Shown here: piece after piece, positions 42,509 to 52,050 of the stretch
Numbering within the stretch: position 1 is the stretch's first letter
How the letters are laid out: every line of letters starts with the position of its first letter
Source: Thiofilum sp.
Lineage (GTDB): Bacteria; Pseudomonadota; Gammaproteobacteria; Thiotrichales; Thiotrichaceae
Length of the DNA: 64,000 nt
Direction of reading: 5' to 3'
Assembly (NCBI RefSeq): GCF_016711335.1
Contig: NZ_JADJTF010000001.1
Span: 2,604,001-2,668,000 of the forward strand
Position numbers and translations under genes: made by a program
Notes under the pieces: generated by a model
Seen by the model: the letters and a program-made list of their open reading frames with translations, nothing else
The model's database searches: none
What the model was told of the DNA's origin: nothing

Positions 42509-44534
42509 AAACGCTATAGCTATAGAAGCTCCTTTACCCGTTGCGGTTAAACGGTCGCGTTGGCCTTCACCGATATGGTTTATTCCTTTACTCGCCTTAG
42601 GCTTGGCGGGCTGGCTCATTTATACCTACTGGTATAAGCAAGGTCCTAGCATCGATGTGTATTTTAGAAGTGCTGAAGGGATTGTTGAGGGGCAAACCGT
42701 GGTGCGCTACAAGCATGTCGTGGTGGGTCGCGTCGAGCGAGTGTTGTTAGCACCGCGTGAAAATAGTTCAGAATTGCTGCCTGTAGTCAGAATGCGTTTA
42801 ACGCAAGAAATCAAAGCGCTAATTAATTGTAATGCACAATTTTGGGTAGTGAGTCCACGCATTAAGGGGGCAGAAATTTCAGGCTTAGGCACACTGTTTT
42901 CAGGTTCGTATATCGGCTTACAACCTCAACCGGATAATTCAGAGCCAGAGCAAGATTTAAAATTATGCTATCAAGCGCTAGACGAACCGCCGCCGATGAA
43001 TCCAGACCGCCCCGGACGCCAATTTATTCTGGAAGCGGACTCAGTAGGGTCTATTGCGAATGGCACGCCTATTTTTTATAAGCAGTTACGAGTAGGTGAG
43101 GTCGTTGATTATCGTTTAGTGCGTGAGACGGGGCGCTTTGAAATCAGGGTTTTTATTGATGATCCCTATTACACGTTTGTAAACCCTAGTAGTCGCTTTT
43201 GGAATGCGGGAGGACTAGATTTTAAAATGGGCGCGGCGGGGGCCGAGTTTAGAATGGAGTCGTTGAGTGCCTTATTAATCGGTGGCATTGCCTTTGATAG
43301 TGGGCGTGAGGCCGATACCGCCACAGTGAGCGCCCCTAATAGCCGTTTTAATCTCTTTAAAGATTATAAAAGCTCACAAGAGCGTCTATATCGAGACAAG
43401 CTTTATTATGTCATGTATTTCACTGGCTCGGTGCGTGGTCTAACCTTAGGTGCACCGGTGGACTATCAAGGTGTTCCGGTAGGGCGAGTGGAAGCAATTG
43501 AAATGGATCTGAATCCTGATACGCTACAAACTCGTATTCCGGTGCGTGTAGTTTTAGAACCCCAGCGTTTTACGGAAAATATTAGTGTAGAGCAGGCTCA
43601 GCAGATGCTAGATAAATGGGTGGCTCAGGGTGTGAGGGCAAAATTGCAAAGCGGTAATCTGCTGACGGGGCAAACCTTCATTACTCTGGTTCAAGAACCC
43701 AAAGCTCCACCTGCACAGATTACTCTTGAAGGTAAGAATACGATTTTCCCCACGAGTCTCGCCGTACCCGAAGACCTTGCTCAAAAAGCCTCACAGATTG
43801 CCGACGAACTCCAGGGAACATTAGTCAGTATTCGACGTTTTATAGATAGCAAACAGTTAGATCACACAGTGGCTAATGCTAATGAGCTAATTGATGATAC
43901 GCAGCTCTTAATGCAGGATGCGCGTAAAGCGGTAGCCGATTTGCGCCTAGTGTTACAAACCTTAGAAAATGAAACCTTGCCGCGTGCCTCGCATGATTTC
44001 ACTAGTGTCGCTAATAGCATTAATAAAGCGATTCCCCAGCTCAACCATGATGTGACCAGTGTCGCGAATAGTATTAATAAGGCGATTCCACAACTTAATC
44101 ATGATGTGACCAGTGTCGCTAATAGTATTAATAAGGCGATTCCACAACTTAATCATGATGTGACCAGTGTGGCGAATAGTGTGAATAAAGCTATACCGCA
44201 ATTTAGCCATGATGTGACCAGTGTCGCGAATAGTATTAATAAGGCCTTGCCCATAGCCACGAACAGCTTTGCAGGCGCTGCGAATAACTTTAGTAAAGTA
44301 TTACCCGCCGTGCAGAATGATGTGCATCGCGTGTCTAATGATTTAGTGGTAACGATGCGGCGTTTGCAAAATTCATTAGGGCATATGGATCGGCTTTTAG
44401 CGCAAAATTCACCTACTCAATATCAACTAATGGAAATGATGCAAGAAGTCACCCGTGCAGCACGCGCGATTCGTGATTTATCTGAGCGCTTGGAACGTAA
44501 ACCGGATTCACTGATTCGCGGGCGGAGAGAATAA
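42501..44534 (+). CDS. pqiB: PqiB-like MCE protein with tandem-repeat C-terminus
   Basis: A 677-residue protein from GTG 42501 (GGGAG upstream); ATG 42474 would add nine residues. An N-terminal membrane anchor (PIWFIPLLALGLAGWLIYTY, about 24-43) is followed by three MCE domains (starting near DVYFRSAEGIVEGQ, FILEADSVGSIANG, VMYFTGSVRGLTLG). A long C-terminal helical needle contains five 18-residue repeats (HDVTSVANSINKAIPQL type, residues 497-586) plus two degenerate copies. PqiB forms a hexameric tunnel for lipids across the periplasm; longer helices would set the tunnel length. E. coli PqiB has 546 residues. Confidence 0.93.
   Translation: MAENAIAIEAPLPVAVKRSRWPSPIWFIPLLALGLAGWLIYTYWYKQGPSIDVYFRSAEGIVEGQTVVRYKHVVVGRVERVLLAPRENSSELLPVVRMRLTQEIKALINCNAQFWVVSPRIKGAEISGLGTLFSGSYIGLQPQPDNSEPEQDLKLCYQALDEPPPMNPDRPGRQFILEADSVGSIANGTPIFYKQLRVGEVVDYRLVRETGRFEIRVFIDDPYYTFVNPSSRFWNAGGLDFKMGAAGAEFRMESLSALLIGGIAFDSGREADTATVSAPNSRFNLFKDYKSSQERLYRDKLYYVMYFTGSVRGLTLGAPVDYQGVPVGRVEAIEMDLNPDTLQTRIPVRVVLEPQRFTENISVEQAQQMLDKWVAQGVRAKLQSGNLLTGQTFITLVQEPKAPPAQITLEGKNTIFPTSLAVPEDLAQKASQIADELQGTLVSIRRFIDSKQLDHTVANANELIDDTQLLMQDARKAVADLRLVLQTLENETLPRASHDFTSVANSINKAIPQLNHDVTSVANSINKAIPQLNHDVTSVANSINKAIPQLNHDVTSVANSVNKAIPQFSHDVTSVANSINKALPIATNSFAGAANNFSKVLPAVQNDVHRVSNDLVVTMRRLQNSLGHMDRLLAQNSPTQYQLMEMMQEVTRAARAIRDLSERLERKPDSLIRGRRE
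43989..44258 (+). repeat. Five 54-bp tandem repeats inside pqiB
   Basis: Units start at 43989, 44043, 44097, 44151 and 44205, in frame. Units 2 and 3 differ at only two bases, showing a recent duplication; units 1, 4 and 5 are more diverged. Two degenerate units continue to about 44366 (TNSFAGAANNFSKVLPAV, then QNDVHRVSNDLVVTMRRL). Confidence 0.93.
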
Positions 44535-45124
44535 TGCGTAACTATTTAATGCTTTTAATTTTGACAACACTATTAGCGGCTTGCTCGGTAGTGGGCGGTA
44601 GCAATGCTAAAGTGACTTATCACACGCTAAGCACCAGTATGACTCTAGGCTCAATAGCGGCTGATAAATCTTCTCGTATTCAAAGTGTAGGGATAGGACC
44701 GTTAAAACTAACGTCGCTGCTAGATCGTAAAGGCTATGTAGTGCGTGAAGATGCCAACACTGTGCAAGTACGTGAGCTACATGAGTGGGGCGGTGAATTA
44801 CAGGATGAGTTCTTAACGACATTAACACAACAAGTGCAGAATCGTTTGCCGCGTACACGGGTACAGCGTATTCCTTGGGAAATTACCCAAACACCACGCT
44901 ATCAGGTGAGTTTAGTCGTCACTCAATTTGATGGACAAGCAGCCAAAGAAGCGGTGTTAATCGGGACTTGGCAATTACAATATGCCAGTGATGGACGCAT
45001 TATTAGCACCCATCCCTTCCAATTAAGTGCCCCTGTACCAGGTAAAACTATGGGGGCTATTGTCAAAGCACAAACCTTATTAGTAGAACGTTTGGCTCAA
45101 GCCATCGTAGAGCAATTGCCCTAA
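44534..45124 (+). CDS. pqiC: PqiC-like outer-membrane lipoprotein
   Basis: A 196-residue lipoprotein (lipobox LLAAC, about residue 16) of the PqiC/ABC-transport auxiliary family. Family pieces: YHTLSTS, SVGIGPLKLTSLLDRKGYVV, ELHEWGGELQDEFLTTLTQQ and a C-terminal AQAIVEQL helix. PqiC docks the end of the PqiB tube at the outer membrane. The start overlaps the pqiB stop (TAATG). Last gene of the pqiA1-pqiA2-pqiB-pqiC operon. Confidence 0.9.
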   Translation: MRNYLMLLILTTLLAACSVVGGSNAKVTYHTLSTSMTLGSIAADKSSRIQSVGIGPLKLTSLLDRKGYVVREDANTVQVRELHEWGGELQDEFLTTLTQQVQNRLPRTRVQRIPWEITQTPRYQVSLVVTQFDGQAAKEAVLIGTWQLQYASDGRIISTHPFQLSAPVPGKTMGAIVKAQTLLVERLAQAIVEQLP

Positions 45125-45157
45125 TTACATTAAGTGCTCTAGCTCTAGTTTGACTTA

Positions 45158-45195
45158 GGGCAGAGCTAATACTCTCTGCCCCGTACTTAATTTTT
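45158..45195. terminator. Bidirectional terminator between pqiC and the unknown gene
   Basis: Perfect 8-bp stem GGGCAGAG / CTCTGCCC with an 8-base loop (45158-45181), followed by CGTACTTAATTTTT on the plus strand. It lies between convergent genes and can serve both. Confidence 0.8.
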
Positions 45196-45219
45196 GTGGC
45201 TTAAGACTGGTTGTCTTGG

Positions 45220-45954
45220 TCATATATGACCCGAATGATCATCGGTAGTAGCAGCCGGTGCAGCACTAACAGCAGTGGCAGTAACAGGTACACTGCTTAA
45301 ATTACCCGTCACCGCCGCTTCAATGACGGCATCTTGTGGAGTCGCAGTGGATGTGGGTGTTGCAGCCGTAGTATCGGCGGTGGTAGCGGCTAGGGTTTCT
45401 GTAGTAATAACAGGTGTGTCCAACATCACACTACTAGCAACAGGTGCGGCATAAGTAGCCGCTCCCATACTAGGCGCAATACTCATCGCACTCATTTTGG
45501 GTGAGGGTTTACTGGCATCACCATAAGGGTAATTACCCAAGATATACTGGTAAAAAGCATTAAGCGTGCTACCAGAGCCTTGATAACCCCAGGCGGTGGT
45601 TCTTAAATCACGAGTTTCTACCGTAGGGTAAAAAGGTGAGTTTTTAAATTCTTCAAATTTAGAGCTTAAAAACGTATTGGAATAGGTTGAATTATTCAGT
45701 GTGGTTGTACCATTGGCATTCTCTTTCACCATAATTGGTCCTTGATGCCCCATAGTCGGTTGATCGGCTTGGGTGGCGACTTGTTTTAAAATCTGCATGA
45801 TTAAGCTAACAATAGTCATCATCCCCATAGACAGATTGGGACGCCCTCCAGCGTTATTAAAATAATTGGCTTTATAGGGGAACATGTCTTTTCCCATTGT
45901 ACCGAAAGGTTGCCATCCTTTGACATCAGTAGGTTTGTTAATCATTAAGCTCAT
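45220..45954 (-). CDS. Unknown protein with Ala/Thr-rich tail
   Basis: A 244-residue protein without a classical signal peptide. Residues 1-60 include NYFNNAGGRPNLSMG and a hydrophobic helix (MMTIVSLIMQILKQV). A central part has NGTTTLNNSTYSNTF, TTAWGYQGSGSTLNAFYQYI; the last 90 residues are low-complexity Ala/Thr/Val, ending DDHSGHI. An N-terminal pattern (VSL-hydrophobic-L, then TM and PIM) also appears in the LTXXQ protein at 57976-58596. Function unknown; strong Shine-Dalgarno AAGGAG supports the start. Confidence 0.65.
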   Translation of the reverse strand: MSLMINKPTDVKGWQPFGTMGKDMFPYKANYFNNAGGRPNLSMGMMTIVSLIMQILKQVATQADQPTMGHQGPIMVKENANGTTTLNNSTYSNTFLSSKFEEFKNSPFYPTVETRDLRTTAWGYQGSGSTLNAFYQYILGNYPYGDASKPSPKMSAMSIAPSMGAATYAAPVASSVMLDTPVITTETLAATTADTTAATPTSTATPQDAVIEAAVTGNLSSVPVTATAVSAAPAATTDDHSGHI

Positions 45955-46275
45955 TTTATACTCCTTGTGCTAACCAAAAGATCGCCATTCTGACCAAAAT
46001 AATGACGATAATGTAATTAGTATGAAAAGGAGTTAACTAGGGGACTAAGGCTTTAAGACCAGAGGTAAGCAATAGCAAGATAAACGCTGATAACTTAGAG
46101 TTGGCGTTGAGACCGATAAAGTGTAGTAAATTAACGATATTAACTAGACTAATTTATCTTGCACGTTTAATAAATAAGCCTAATGCTTTTATAGGGGTAT
46201 GAAACCGAGGCTTTCTAGTAATCCGCTACTCGCTGAGTAAACTGATAGCTCTGGAGTATAAAATGAGGCGTACTA
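45955..46275. other. Intergenic region between divergent unknown and ferredoxin reductase genes
   Basis: 321 bases without ORF. Distant inverted copies GCAAGATAAA (46075-46084) and TTTATCTTGC (46153-46162) flank a central AT-rich stretch and could be paired regulator sites. No firm promoter call. Confidence 0.45.
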
Positions 46276-47043
46276 ATGAGCATTATACGATCACAATGGG
46301 TGCAAGGGCGCGTCTTAAAACAACACCAATGGAGTGAGCGTTTATTTTCCCTTTGGATTGATATGCCCCTGCAACCGTTTAAAGCAGGGCAGTTTATTAA
46401 ACTACAACTCCCCGTTGAGCAAGAAGGCGAAGTCAAACCATTAGCTAAATCCTATTCATTAGTCAATCCGCCTACGGAGTCTATTGCCGAAGTCTTTTAT
46501 AACATTGTACCTAGTGGACGCCTATCGACCGCTTTGTCGCAATTACGTGCAGGCGATAGCGTTGAAGTATCGCAACCCGCTAATGGTTTTTTTACCTTGG
46601 ATGAAGTGCCACAGGCTGAGCATTTGTGGATGATTGCTACCGGTACAGGGTTAGGACCTTATCTATCTATGTTGCGCACCGATGCATTATGGCAGCGCTT
46701 TAGCAAAGTCGTGATTGTGCATAGCGTGCCGCTACGTTCTGAGCTGGCTTATAGTGAGTTATTAAGTGATTTACAAACCAAATACTCCGAGCAGCTAAGT
46801 GTTTTGACTTGTGTCACGCGTGAGCCTAATCCTCAAGGTTTAGCAGAGCGTGTGACTACTGCCTTGGAGTCTGGACGTTTAGAGCAGCGGGTAGGGCTTG
46901 ATATTCACCCTGCAAAGACCCATGTTATGTTGTGTGGGAATCATGCCATGCTAGACGATATGAAGGTGTTATTGGCGGCGCGAGGGCTACAACGCCACCT
47001 ACGTCATAAGCCCGGACATATCACTACCGAGCAATATTTCTAA
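46276..47043 (+). CDS. Ferredoxin-NADP reductase (copy 1)
   Basis: A 255-residue FAD-binding oxidoreductase of the bacterial Fpr type. FAD-binding segment FKAGQFIKLQLP and AKSYSLVNPP; NADP-binding IATGTGLGPYLSML; later CVTREP and VMLCGNHAMLDDM, ending ITTEQYF. It exchanges electrons between NADPH and ferredoxin or flavodoxin in the cytoplasm. A second Fpr-type protein is at 57092-57874. It precedes accA by 70 bases. Confidence 0.93.
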   Translation: MSIIRSQWVQGRVLKQHQWSERLFSLWIDMPLQPFKAGQFIKLQLPVEQEGEVKPLAKSYSLVNPPTESIAEVFYNIVPSGRLSTALSQLRAGDSVEVSQPANGFFTLDEVPQAEHLWMIATGTGLGPYLSMLRTDALWQRFSKVVIVHSVPLRSELAYSELLSDLQTKYSEQLSVLTCVTREPNPQGLAERVTTALESGRLEQRVGLDIHPAKTHVMLCGNHAMLDDMKVLLAARGLQRHLRHKPGHITTEQYF

Positions 47044-47113
47044 TAAACATCGAATTATTAGCATAAGGCATGTAAAATCCCCTCACCTATTTGGGGTTAG
47101 ATGATAGAGACAG

Positions 47114-48067
47114 ATGAATACGGATTACTTAGACTTTGAACAGCCGATTGCTGAACTGCAAAATCAAATTGCTAAACTACGCGATACCACTCATTCTGAT
47201 TTAAATATCAGTAATGAGGTGGCACTGTTAGAGGAAAAAGCTAGCGCACTCACTCGTTCTATCTTTGCTAAACTCACCCCGCGCCAAATTTCTCAAGTGG
47301 CACGTCATCCTAAGCGCCCTTATACCTTAGATCTAATTGATCTCATGTGTACCGATTTCCAAGAGCTACACGGTGACCGAGCGTTTGCGGATGATAAGGC
47401 TATTATTGGCGGCTTGGCGCGTTTTAATGGCGAAAGCGTCATGATTATTGGGCATCAAAAAGGGCGCAATACTAAAGACAATATTATGCGCAACTTTGGT
47501 ATGCCTCGCCCCGAAGGGTATCGTAAAGCCTTGCGTCTCATGCGTATGGCAGAAAAATTCCACTTACCGATTTTAACCTTTATCGACACCGCAGGGGCTT
47601 ATCCGGGGATCGGTGCTGAGGAGCGCGGTCAAAGCGAGGCTATTGCGCGTAATCTATACGAAATGGCTAAGCTGCAAACTCCAATTATTTGTACCGTGGT
47701 AGGTGAGGGCGGATCGGGTGGAGCGCTGGCTATTGGTGTCGGTGATCGTGTCATGATGCTGCAATACGCTACCTATTCGGTCATTTCGCCCGAAGGCTGC
47801 GCTTCGATTTTATGGAAAACTGCCGAAAAAGCCGCTGAAGCAGCGGATGCGATGAATATTACCGCTGAGCGTCTAAAGGGCTTGGGGTTAATTGATGAGA
47901 TTATTGCCGAACCTATAGGGGGCGCGCATCGCAATCACGCTGATTTAGCTAAAACCTTGAGTGAAGCCATTGACGCTAATCTTAAAGAGCTAAAAGCATT
48001 AAGTATGGACGAATTATTAGAGCAGCGTTATCAACGCTTAATGAGCTTTGGACGCTACGAAGAATAA
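47114..48067 (+). CDS. accA: Acetyl-CoA carboxylase carboxyltransferase subunit alpha
   Basis: A 317-residue subunit that, with AccD, transfers carboxyl from biotin-BCCP to acetyl-CoA to make malonyl-CoA. N-terminal coiled segment (ISNEVALLEEKASALTRSIF), then GHQKGRNTKDNIMRNFGM, TFIDTAGAYPGIGAEERGQ and VGEGGSGGALAIGVGD. Length equals the family norm (E. coli 319). The 3' end overlaps the start of tilS by 20 bases. Confidence 0.98.
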   Translation: MNTDYLDFEQPIAELQNQIAKLRDTTHSDLNISNEVALLEEKASALTRSIFAKLTPRQISQVARHPKRPYTLDLIDLMCTDFQELHGDRAFADDKAIIGGLARFNGESVMIIGHQKGRNTKDNIMRNFGMPRPEGYRKALRLMRMAEKFHLPILTFIDTAGAYPGIGAEERGQSEAIARNLYEMAKLQTPIICTVVGEGGSGGALAIGVGDRVMMLQYATYSVISPEGCASILWKTAEKAAEAADAMNITAERLKGLGLIDEIIAEPIGGAHRNHADLAKTLSEAIDANLKELKALSMDELLEQRYQRLMSFGRYEE

Positions 48068-49340
48068 ACTACCTGCGCTGAAAGATGTTTTAGAACGTGT
48101 CTTTCAGCTTGCTCCTCAAAATATATCGAGTCTCTGGCTAGCTTATAGCGGGGGCTTAGACTCTCATGTTTTGCTTCATTTGGCGGCACAGTTCAAAGCA
48201 CGCTATCCGCATATTTCGGTGCGGGCTATTCATATCCATCATCAAATTCAGGCAATTTCAGCTCAATGGGTTGAGCATTGTGAGCAACAGTGTGAACTAT
48301 TAGCTCTGCCCTTAGTCGTTAAAACGCTGAGTTTAGATCTGAATTCAGGTGCGAGTATTGAGGCATTAGCGCGTGAAGCACGCTATCAGGTATTTAGTGA
48401 GCTAGTGCAATCCCATGAAGTACTACTCACTGCTCATCATCAAGATGATCAAGCTGAAACTTTATTGCTTAATTTATTGCGTGGATCAGGAGCAGAAGGA
48501 CTGGCGGCGATGCCAGAGGTGCGCCCCTTAGGGCAGGGTTATTTAATTCGTCCGTTATTACACTATTCGCGTGCCGAATTAGAACACTATGCTACTGAGC
48601 ATAAACTGCACTATATTAATGACCCTAGTAATACCGATACGCGCTTTAATCGTAATCTGCTACGCCAGCAAGTGCTTCCACTCTTAGAACAACGCTGGCC
48701 TGCCGCTAAAGAGCTACTGGCACGTGCGGTGCACTATCAACAGGAAGCTTTAGCGGTCAATCAGGAGCTAGTCGAATTACAGCTTAAATCGGTACAAGGT
48801 TTTAAGCCTAATACCTTATCCGCTAGCGCTTTATTAATCTACTCAACAATAGTGCAAAAAGCCCTGATTCGAGCTTGGCTCAAAAAGCTCGATTTTTTAA
48901 TGCCAGCCGCCAGCCGCCTCGATAGTATTTTAAAGACAGTTTTAATAGCTAAAGCAGATGCTAAACCTATAGTGCAGTGGCAAGGCTGTGAAGTGCGACG
49001 CTATCGTGATGATTTATATGCGTTTAAACCGCTTACTCAGCCTAAACACACACAGATGAGTTGGGAAGGTAGAGCGCCACTACGTTTTAATGAGTATTTA
49101 GTCACGCCTGCTATGGTACAGAACTATTTAGAGCAAGCTTCAAAAAGCCAAAGTGCCTTCAACGTCTGCATTCGTCAAGGGGGCGAGCGCTTAAAGCATG
49201 GTAAGCAGTGGCTGGACTTGAAAACCTATTGGCAAACTAAGGGAGTTCCTCCATGGGAGCGGGAGCGTAGACCTTTGATTTATCTGCAAGATACTTTAAT
49301 TGCTGTGCCTGACGTTGAATTTGACCAGTCTTTAGTCTAA
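48048..49340 (+). CDS. tilS: tRNA(Ile)-lysidine synthetase
   Basis: A 430-residue N-type ATP pyrophosphatase that converts C34 of tRNA-Ile(CAU) to lysidine. PP-loop motif YSGGLDSH (about residues 31-38), then HIHHQIQA, LLTAHHQDDQAETLLLNLLR and NDPSNTDTRFNRN, followed by TilS substrate-binding and C-terminal domains (FNVCIRQGGERLK, WLDLKTYWQ). The start appears to be TTG 48048, inside accA; no better ATG precedes the PP loop. The accA-tilS order is common in proteobacteria. Confidence 0.95.
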   Translation: MDATKNKLPALKDVLERVFQLAPQNISSLWLAYSGGLDSHVLLHLAAQFKARYPHISVRAIHIHHQIQAISAQWVEHCEQQCELLALPLVVKTLSLDLNSGASIEALAREARYQVFSELVQSHEVLLTAHHQDDQAETLLLNLLRGSGAEGLAAMPEVRPLGQGYLIRPLLHYSRAELEHYATEHKLHYINDPSNTDTRFNRNLLRQQVLPLLEQRWPAAKELLARAVHYQQEALAVNQELVELQLKSVQGFKPNTLSASALLIYSTIVQKALIRAWLKKLDFLMPAASRLDSILKTVLIAKADAKPIVQWQGCEVRRYRDDLYAFKPLTQPKHTQMSWEGRAPLRFNEYLVTPAMVQNYLEQASKSQSAFNVCIRQGGERLKHGKQWLDLKTYWQTKGVPPWERERRPLIYLQDTLIAVPDVEFDQSLV

Positions 49341-49398
49341 TAATCCTAGCCAGTTGACGCATAATAATAGTAACCACCGCTAGTTAAAGGAACACACT

Positions 49399-49854
49399 AT
49401 GCTAACGTTAAATATCAATGGGGCTATGACTGAGCTAGATGTCACGCCGGATATGCCCTTACTTTGGGCTATACGTGATCATGCATTATTAACAGGTACT
49501 AAATACGGTTGCGGTATGGCGCAATGTGGAGCTTGCACCGTTCATGTTGAGGGTCAACCTGTACGTTCTTGCATTACTCCAGTAGGCAGTGTGGTCGGTA
49601 AGACTATTACCACCATTGAAGGTGCTCAATCCAAAACGGCTAAAGTAATCCAAGAAGCATGGCAAACCTTAAATGTGCCGCAATGTGGTTATTGCCAATC
49701 GGGTCAGATTATGTCAGCCGTTGCACTATTAGAAAATAATCCTAAGCCCACCGATGCCGATATTGATCAAGCGATGGGGGGGAATATTTGCCGTTGTGCC
49801 ACTTATCCACGCATTCGTGCTGCTATTCATCAAGCCGCCAAAGCCTTAGGTTAA
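49399..49854 (+). CDS. (2Fe-2S) subunit of a molybdenum hydroxylase, IorA-like
   Basis: A 151-residue protein with a plant-type ferredoxin domain (GCGMAQCGACTVHVEG, Cys at about 42, 47, 50 and 62) and the second cluster (CGYCQSGQIMSA and NICRCATY). This is the small subunit of IorAB-type enzymes (isoquinoline 1-oxidoreductase and aldehyde or alcohol-related relatives). It passes electrons from the Mo subunit. The next gene starts 11 bases later. Confidence 0.93.
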   Translation: MLTLNINGAMTELDVTPDMPLLWAIRDHALLTGTKYGCGMAQCGACTVHVEGQPVRSCITPVGSVVGKTITTIEGAQSKTAKVIQEAWQTLNVPQCGYCQSGQIMSAVALLENNPKPTDADIDQAMGGNICRCATYPRIRAAIHQAAKALG

Positions 49855-49865
49855 GGAGTTAAGTC

Positions 49866-52049
49866 ATGTCTATTATGAATCTTAGTCGGCGTCAATGGCT
49901 GAAATCTACAGCGGTTGCAGGTGCGAGTTTGACCTTAGGGGTCTATTTTAATGGTGCGCTAGCTGAAGAAGCTTCTACCGCTTCCACCCCAGCGGCTAAT
50001 GCAGCAGCTTCCTCTAACTTTGAACCTAATGCGTTTGTACGTATTAATCCTGATAACACCGTCACCATTATTATCAAGCACCTTGAAATGGGGCAGGGCA
50101 GCCATACTGGACTCGCTAGCTTAGTAGCCGATGAGTTAGATGCGGATTGGGCGCTGGTTAAGACCGAGCATGCTCCTGCCGATGCCAGTCGTTATAATAA
50201 CTTATCTTGGGGTCCCCTACAGGGAACGGGAGGTAGTAGTTCTTTAGCCAATTCATTTATGCAAATGCGCGAAGCAGGGGCAACGGCGAAAGCGATGCTA
50301 GTGGGCGCGGCGGCAGCGCTCTGGTCAGTACCTGCTAGTGAAATTCAGGTTGCTAAGAGCACTGTGTTTCATAAACCCAGCCAACGCCAAGCTACGTTTG
50401 GCGAGTTAGTAGGGCTAGCCGCGCAACAGCCCGTACCTACTAATCTGACTCTGAAAACACCGGATCAATTTATTTATATTGGTAAAAATAACCTATCCCG
50501 CATTGATGCCAGCGCTAAAACCAATGGCACAGCTCAGTATACGCAAGATGTTCATTTGCCTAATATGCTAGTTGCAGTGGTGGCACATGCGCCGCGCTTT
50601 GGTGCGACCGTCAAAAGCTTTGACGCCACTCAATCAAAAGCGATCAAAGGTTTTGTCGATGCAGTGAGCATTGGTAATGCGGTGGCGGTATTAGCGCAAG
50701 ATTTTTGGAGTGCCAAACAAGGGCGTGATGTCCTACAAATCGAATGGGATGAAAACCAAGCTTTTAAGCTCAGTAGTGCCGATTTATTAAAACAATATCA
50801 AGACCTTGCTCAGCAAAAAGGTGCGGTAGCGCGTCAAGAGGGTGAGGTAGAGCCAGCGCTATCCAAAGCGGCACAAGTGTTGAGTGCAGCCTATGAGTTT
50901 CCTTATCTTGCTCATGCTGCAATGGAGCCTATGAACTGTGTAGTGCAGCTTAAAGAGGGGCAATGTGAGATCTGGAATGGCGACCAGATCCAGACCCTTG
51001 ATCAAATGATGGTAGCTAAACTACTTAGCATTGAACCTCAACAAGTTAAGATTAATACCTTAATGGCGGGCGGCTCTTTTGGGCGGCGCGGTAATCCTCA
51101 ATCCGATTATGTGCTGGAGGCGGCACGTATTGCTCAAGCGTCTAAACGCGATGTGCCGATTAAAATGGTCTGGACGCGTGAAGATGATACGCGTGCTGGG
51201 CAGTATCGCCCTTATTATTATCATGTGCTCAAGGCAGGTTTGGACAAGGAAGGTAATCTAATGGCTTGGCAACAGCGCATTGTCGGGCAATCGATTATGG
51301 CGAATACGGTGATGGCGGGCATGATTCAAAACGGCATAGACCCTACCTCGGTAGAGGGTGCAGCCGGAGGCTATGCTATCCCGAATCTCAGTATTGAATT
51401 ACATACCACCGATATAGGTATACCTATCCAATGGTGGCGCTCAGTGGGGCATACGCACACCGGCTATGCCACCGAAGTATTCATCGATGAGTTAGCCGCA
51501 GCAGCAGGTCAAGATCCACTAGCGTTTAGAGTCAAGCTACTCGAAAAACAGCCGCGCTTATTGGGTGTTTTAAAATTAGCGGCCGAAAAGGCTAATTGGT
51601 CAACCCCTCTGCAAGGCAAACGGGGGCGCGGTATTGCGGTAGTAGAGTCCTTTAATTCTTATGTGGCGGAAGTCGCTGAAATAACCGTGCGCGATGATGG
51701 TACTTACTCTGTGGATCGGGTTGTAGTAGCAATTGATTGTGGTTGGGCGGTGAATCCCGATGTGGTGTATGCGCAAATGAGTGGTGGCGTTGGTTTTGGT
51801 TTATCTGCTGCTTTAAGTGGAAAAATTACCCTTAAGGAAGGCAAAGTCGAGCAATCTAATTTCCATGATTACCCTGTCTTACGCATCAATCAAATGCCTA
51901 AGGTAGAGGTGCATATTGTCAATTCAGCCGAAAAACCAACTGGGGTAGGTGAACCTGCCGTGCCACCGATAGCCCCAGCGGTTGCTAATGCACTGAGTGC
52001 AGTCACGGGTAAGCGCTATTACACCTTGCCTCTACCCACACAGGTGTAA
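49866..52049 (+). CDS. Molybdopterin-binding subunit, IorB-like, Tat-exported
   Basis: A 727-residue protein with a Tat signal (SRRQWLKSTAVAGASLTLG, about residues 8-26). The xanthine-dehydrogenase-family large subunit follows: HLEMGQGSHTGLASLVADEL, LQGTGGSSSLANSF, AHAAMEPMNCVV, AGGSFGRRGN, and near the C-terminus PTGVGEPAVPPIAPAVANAL, where the Glu is catalytic. It hydroxylates a substrate (aldehyde or N-heterocycle, not predictable) in the periplasm, exported together with the small subunit. Confidence 0.92.
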   Translation: MSIMNLSRRQWLKSTAVAGASLTLGVYFNGALAEEASTASTPAANAAASSNFEPNAFVRINPDNTVTIIIKHLEMGQGSHTGLASLVADELDADWALVKTEHAPADASRYNNLSWGPLQGTGGSSSLANSFMQMREAGATAKAMLVGAAAALWSVPASEIQVAKSTVFHKPSQRQATFGELVGLAAQQPVPTNLTLKTPDQFIYIGKNNLSRIDASAKTNGTAQYTQDVHLPNMLVAVVAHAPRFGATVKSFDATQSKAIKGFVDAVSIGNAVAVLAQDFWSAKQGRDVLQIEWDENQAFKLSSADLLKQYQDLAQQKGAVARQEGEVEPALSKAAQVLSAAYEFPYLAHAAMEPMNCVVQLKEGQCEIWNGDQIQTLDQMMVAKLLSIEPQQVKINTLMAGGSFGRRGNPQSDYVLEAARIAQASKRDVPIKMVWTREDDTRAGQYRPYYYHVLKAGLDKEGNLMAWQQRIVGQSIMANTVMAGMIQNGIDPTSVEGAAGGYAIPNLSIELHTTDIGIPIQWWRSVGHTHTGYATEVFIDELAAAAGQDPLAFRVKLLEKQPRLLGVLKLAAEKANWSTPLQGKRGRGIAVVESFNSYVAEVAEITVRDDGTYSVDRVVVAIDCGWAVNPDVVYAQMSGGVGFGLSAALSGKITLKEGKVEQSNFHDYPVLRINQMPKVEVHIVNSAEKPTGVGEPAVPPIAPAVANALSAVTGKRYYTLPLPTQV

Positions 52050-52050
52050 T

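Noticed and set aside
43962..44210. Minus-strand open frame with repeated ITISDTGHIMIKLWN-like units
   Set aside because: It is the antisense shadow of the pqiB tandem repeats; repeats keep all frames open.
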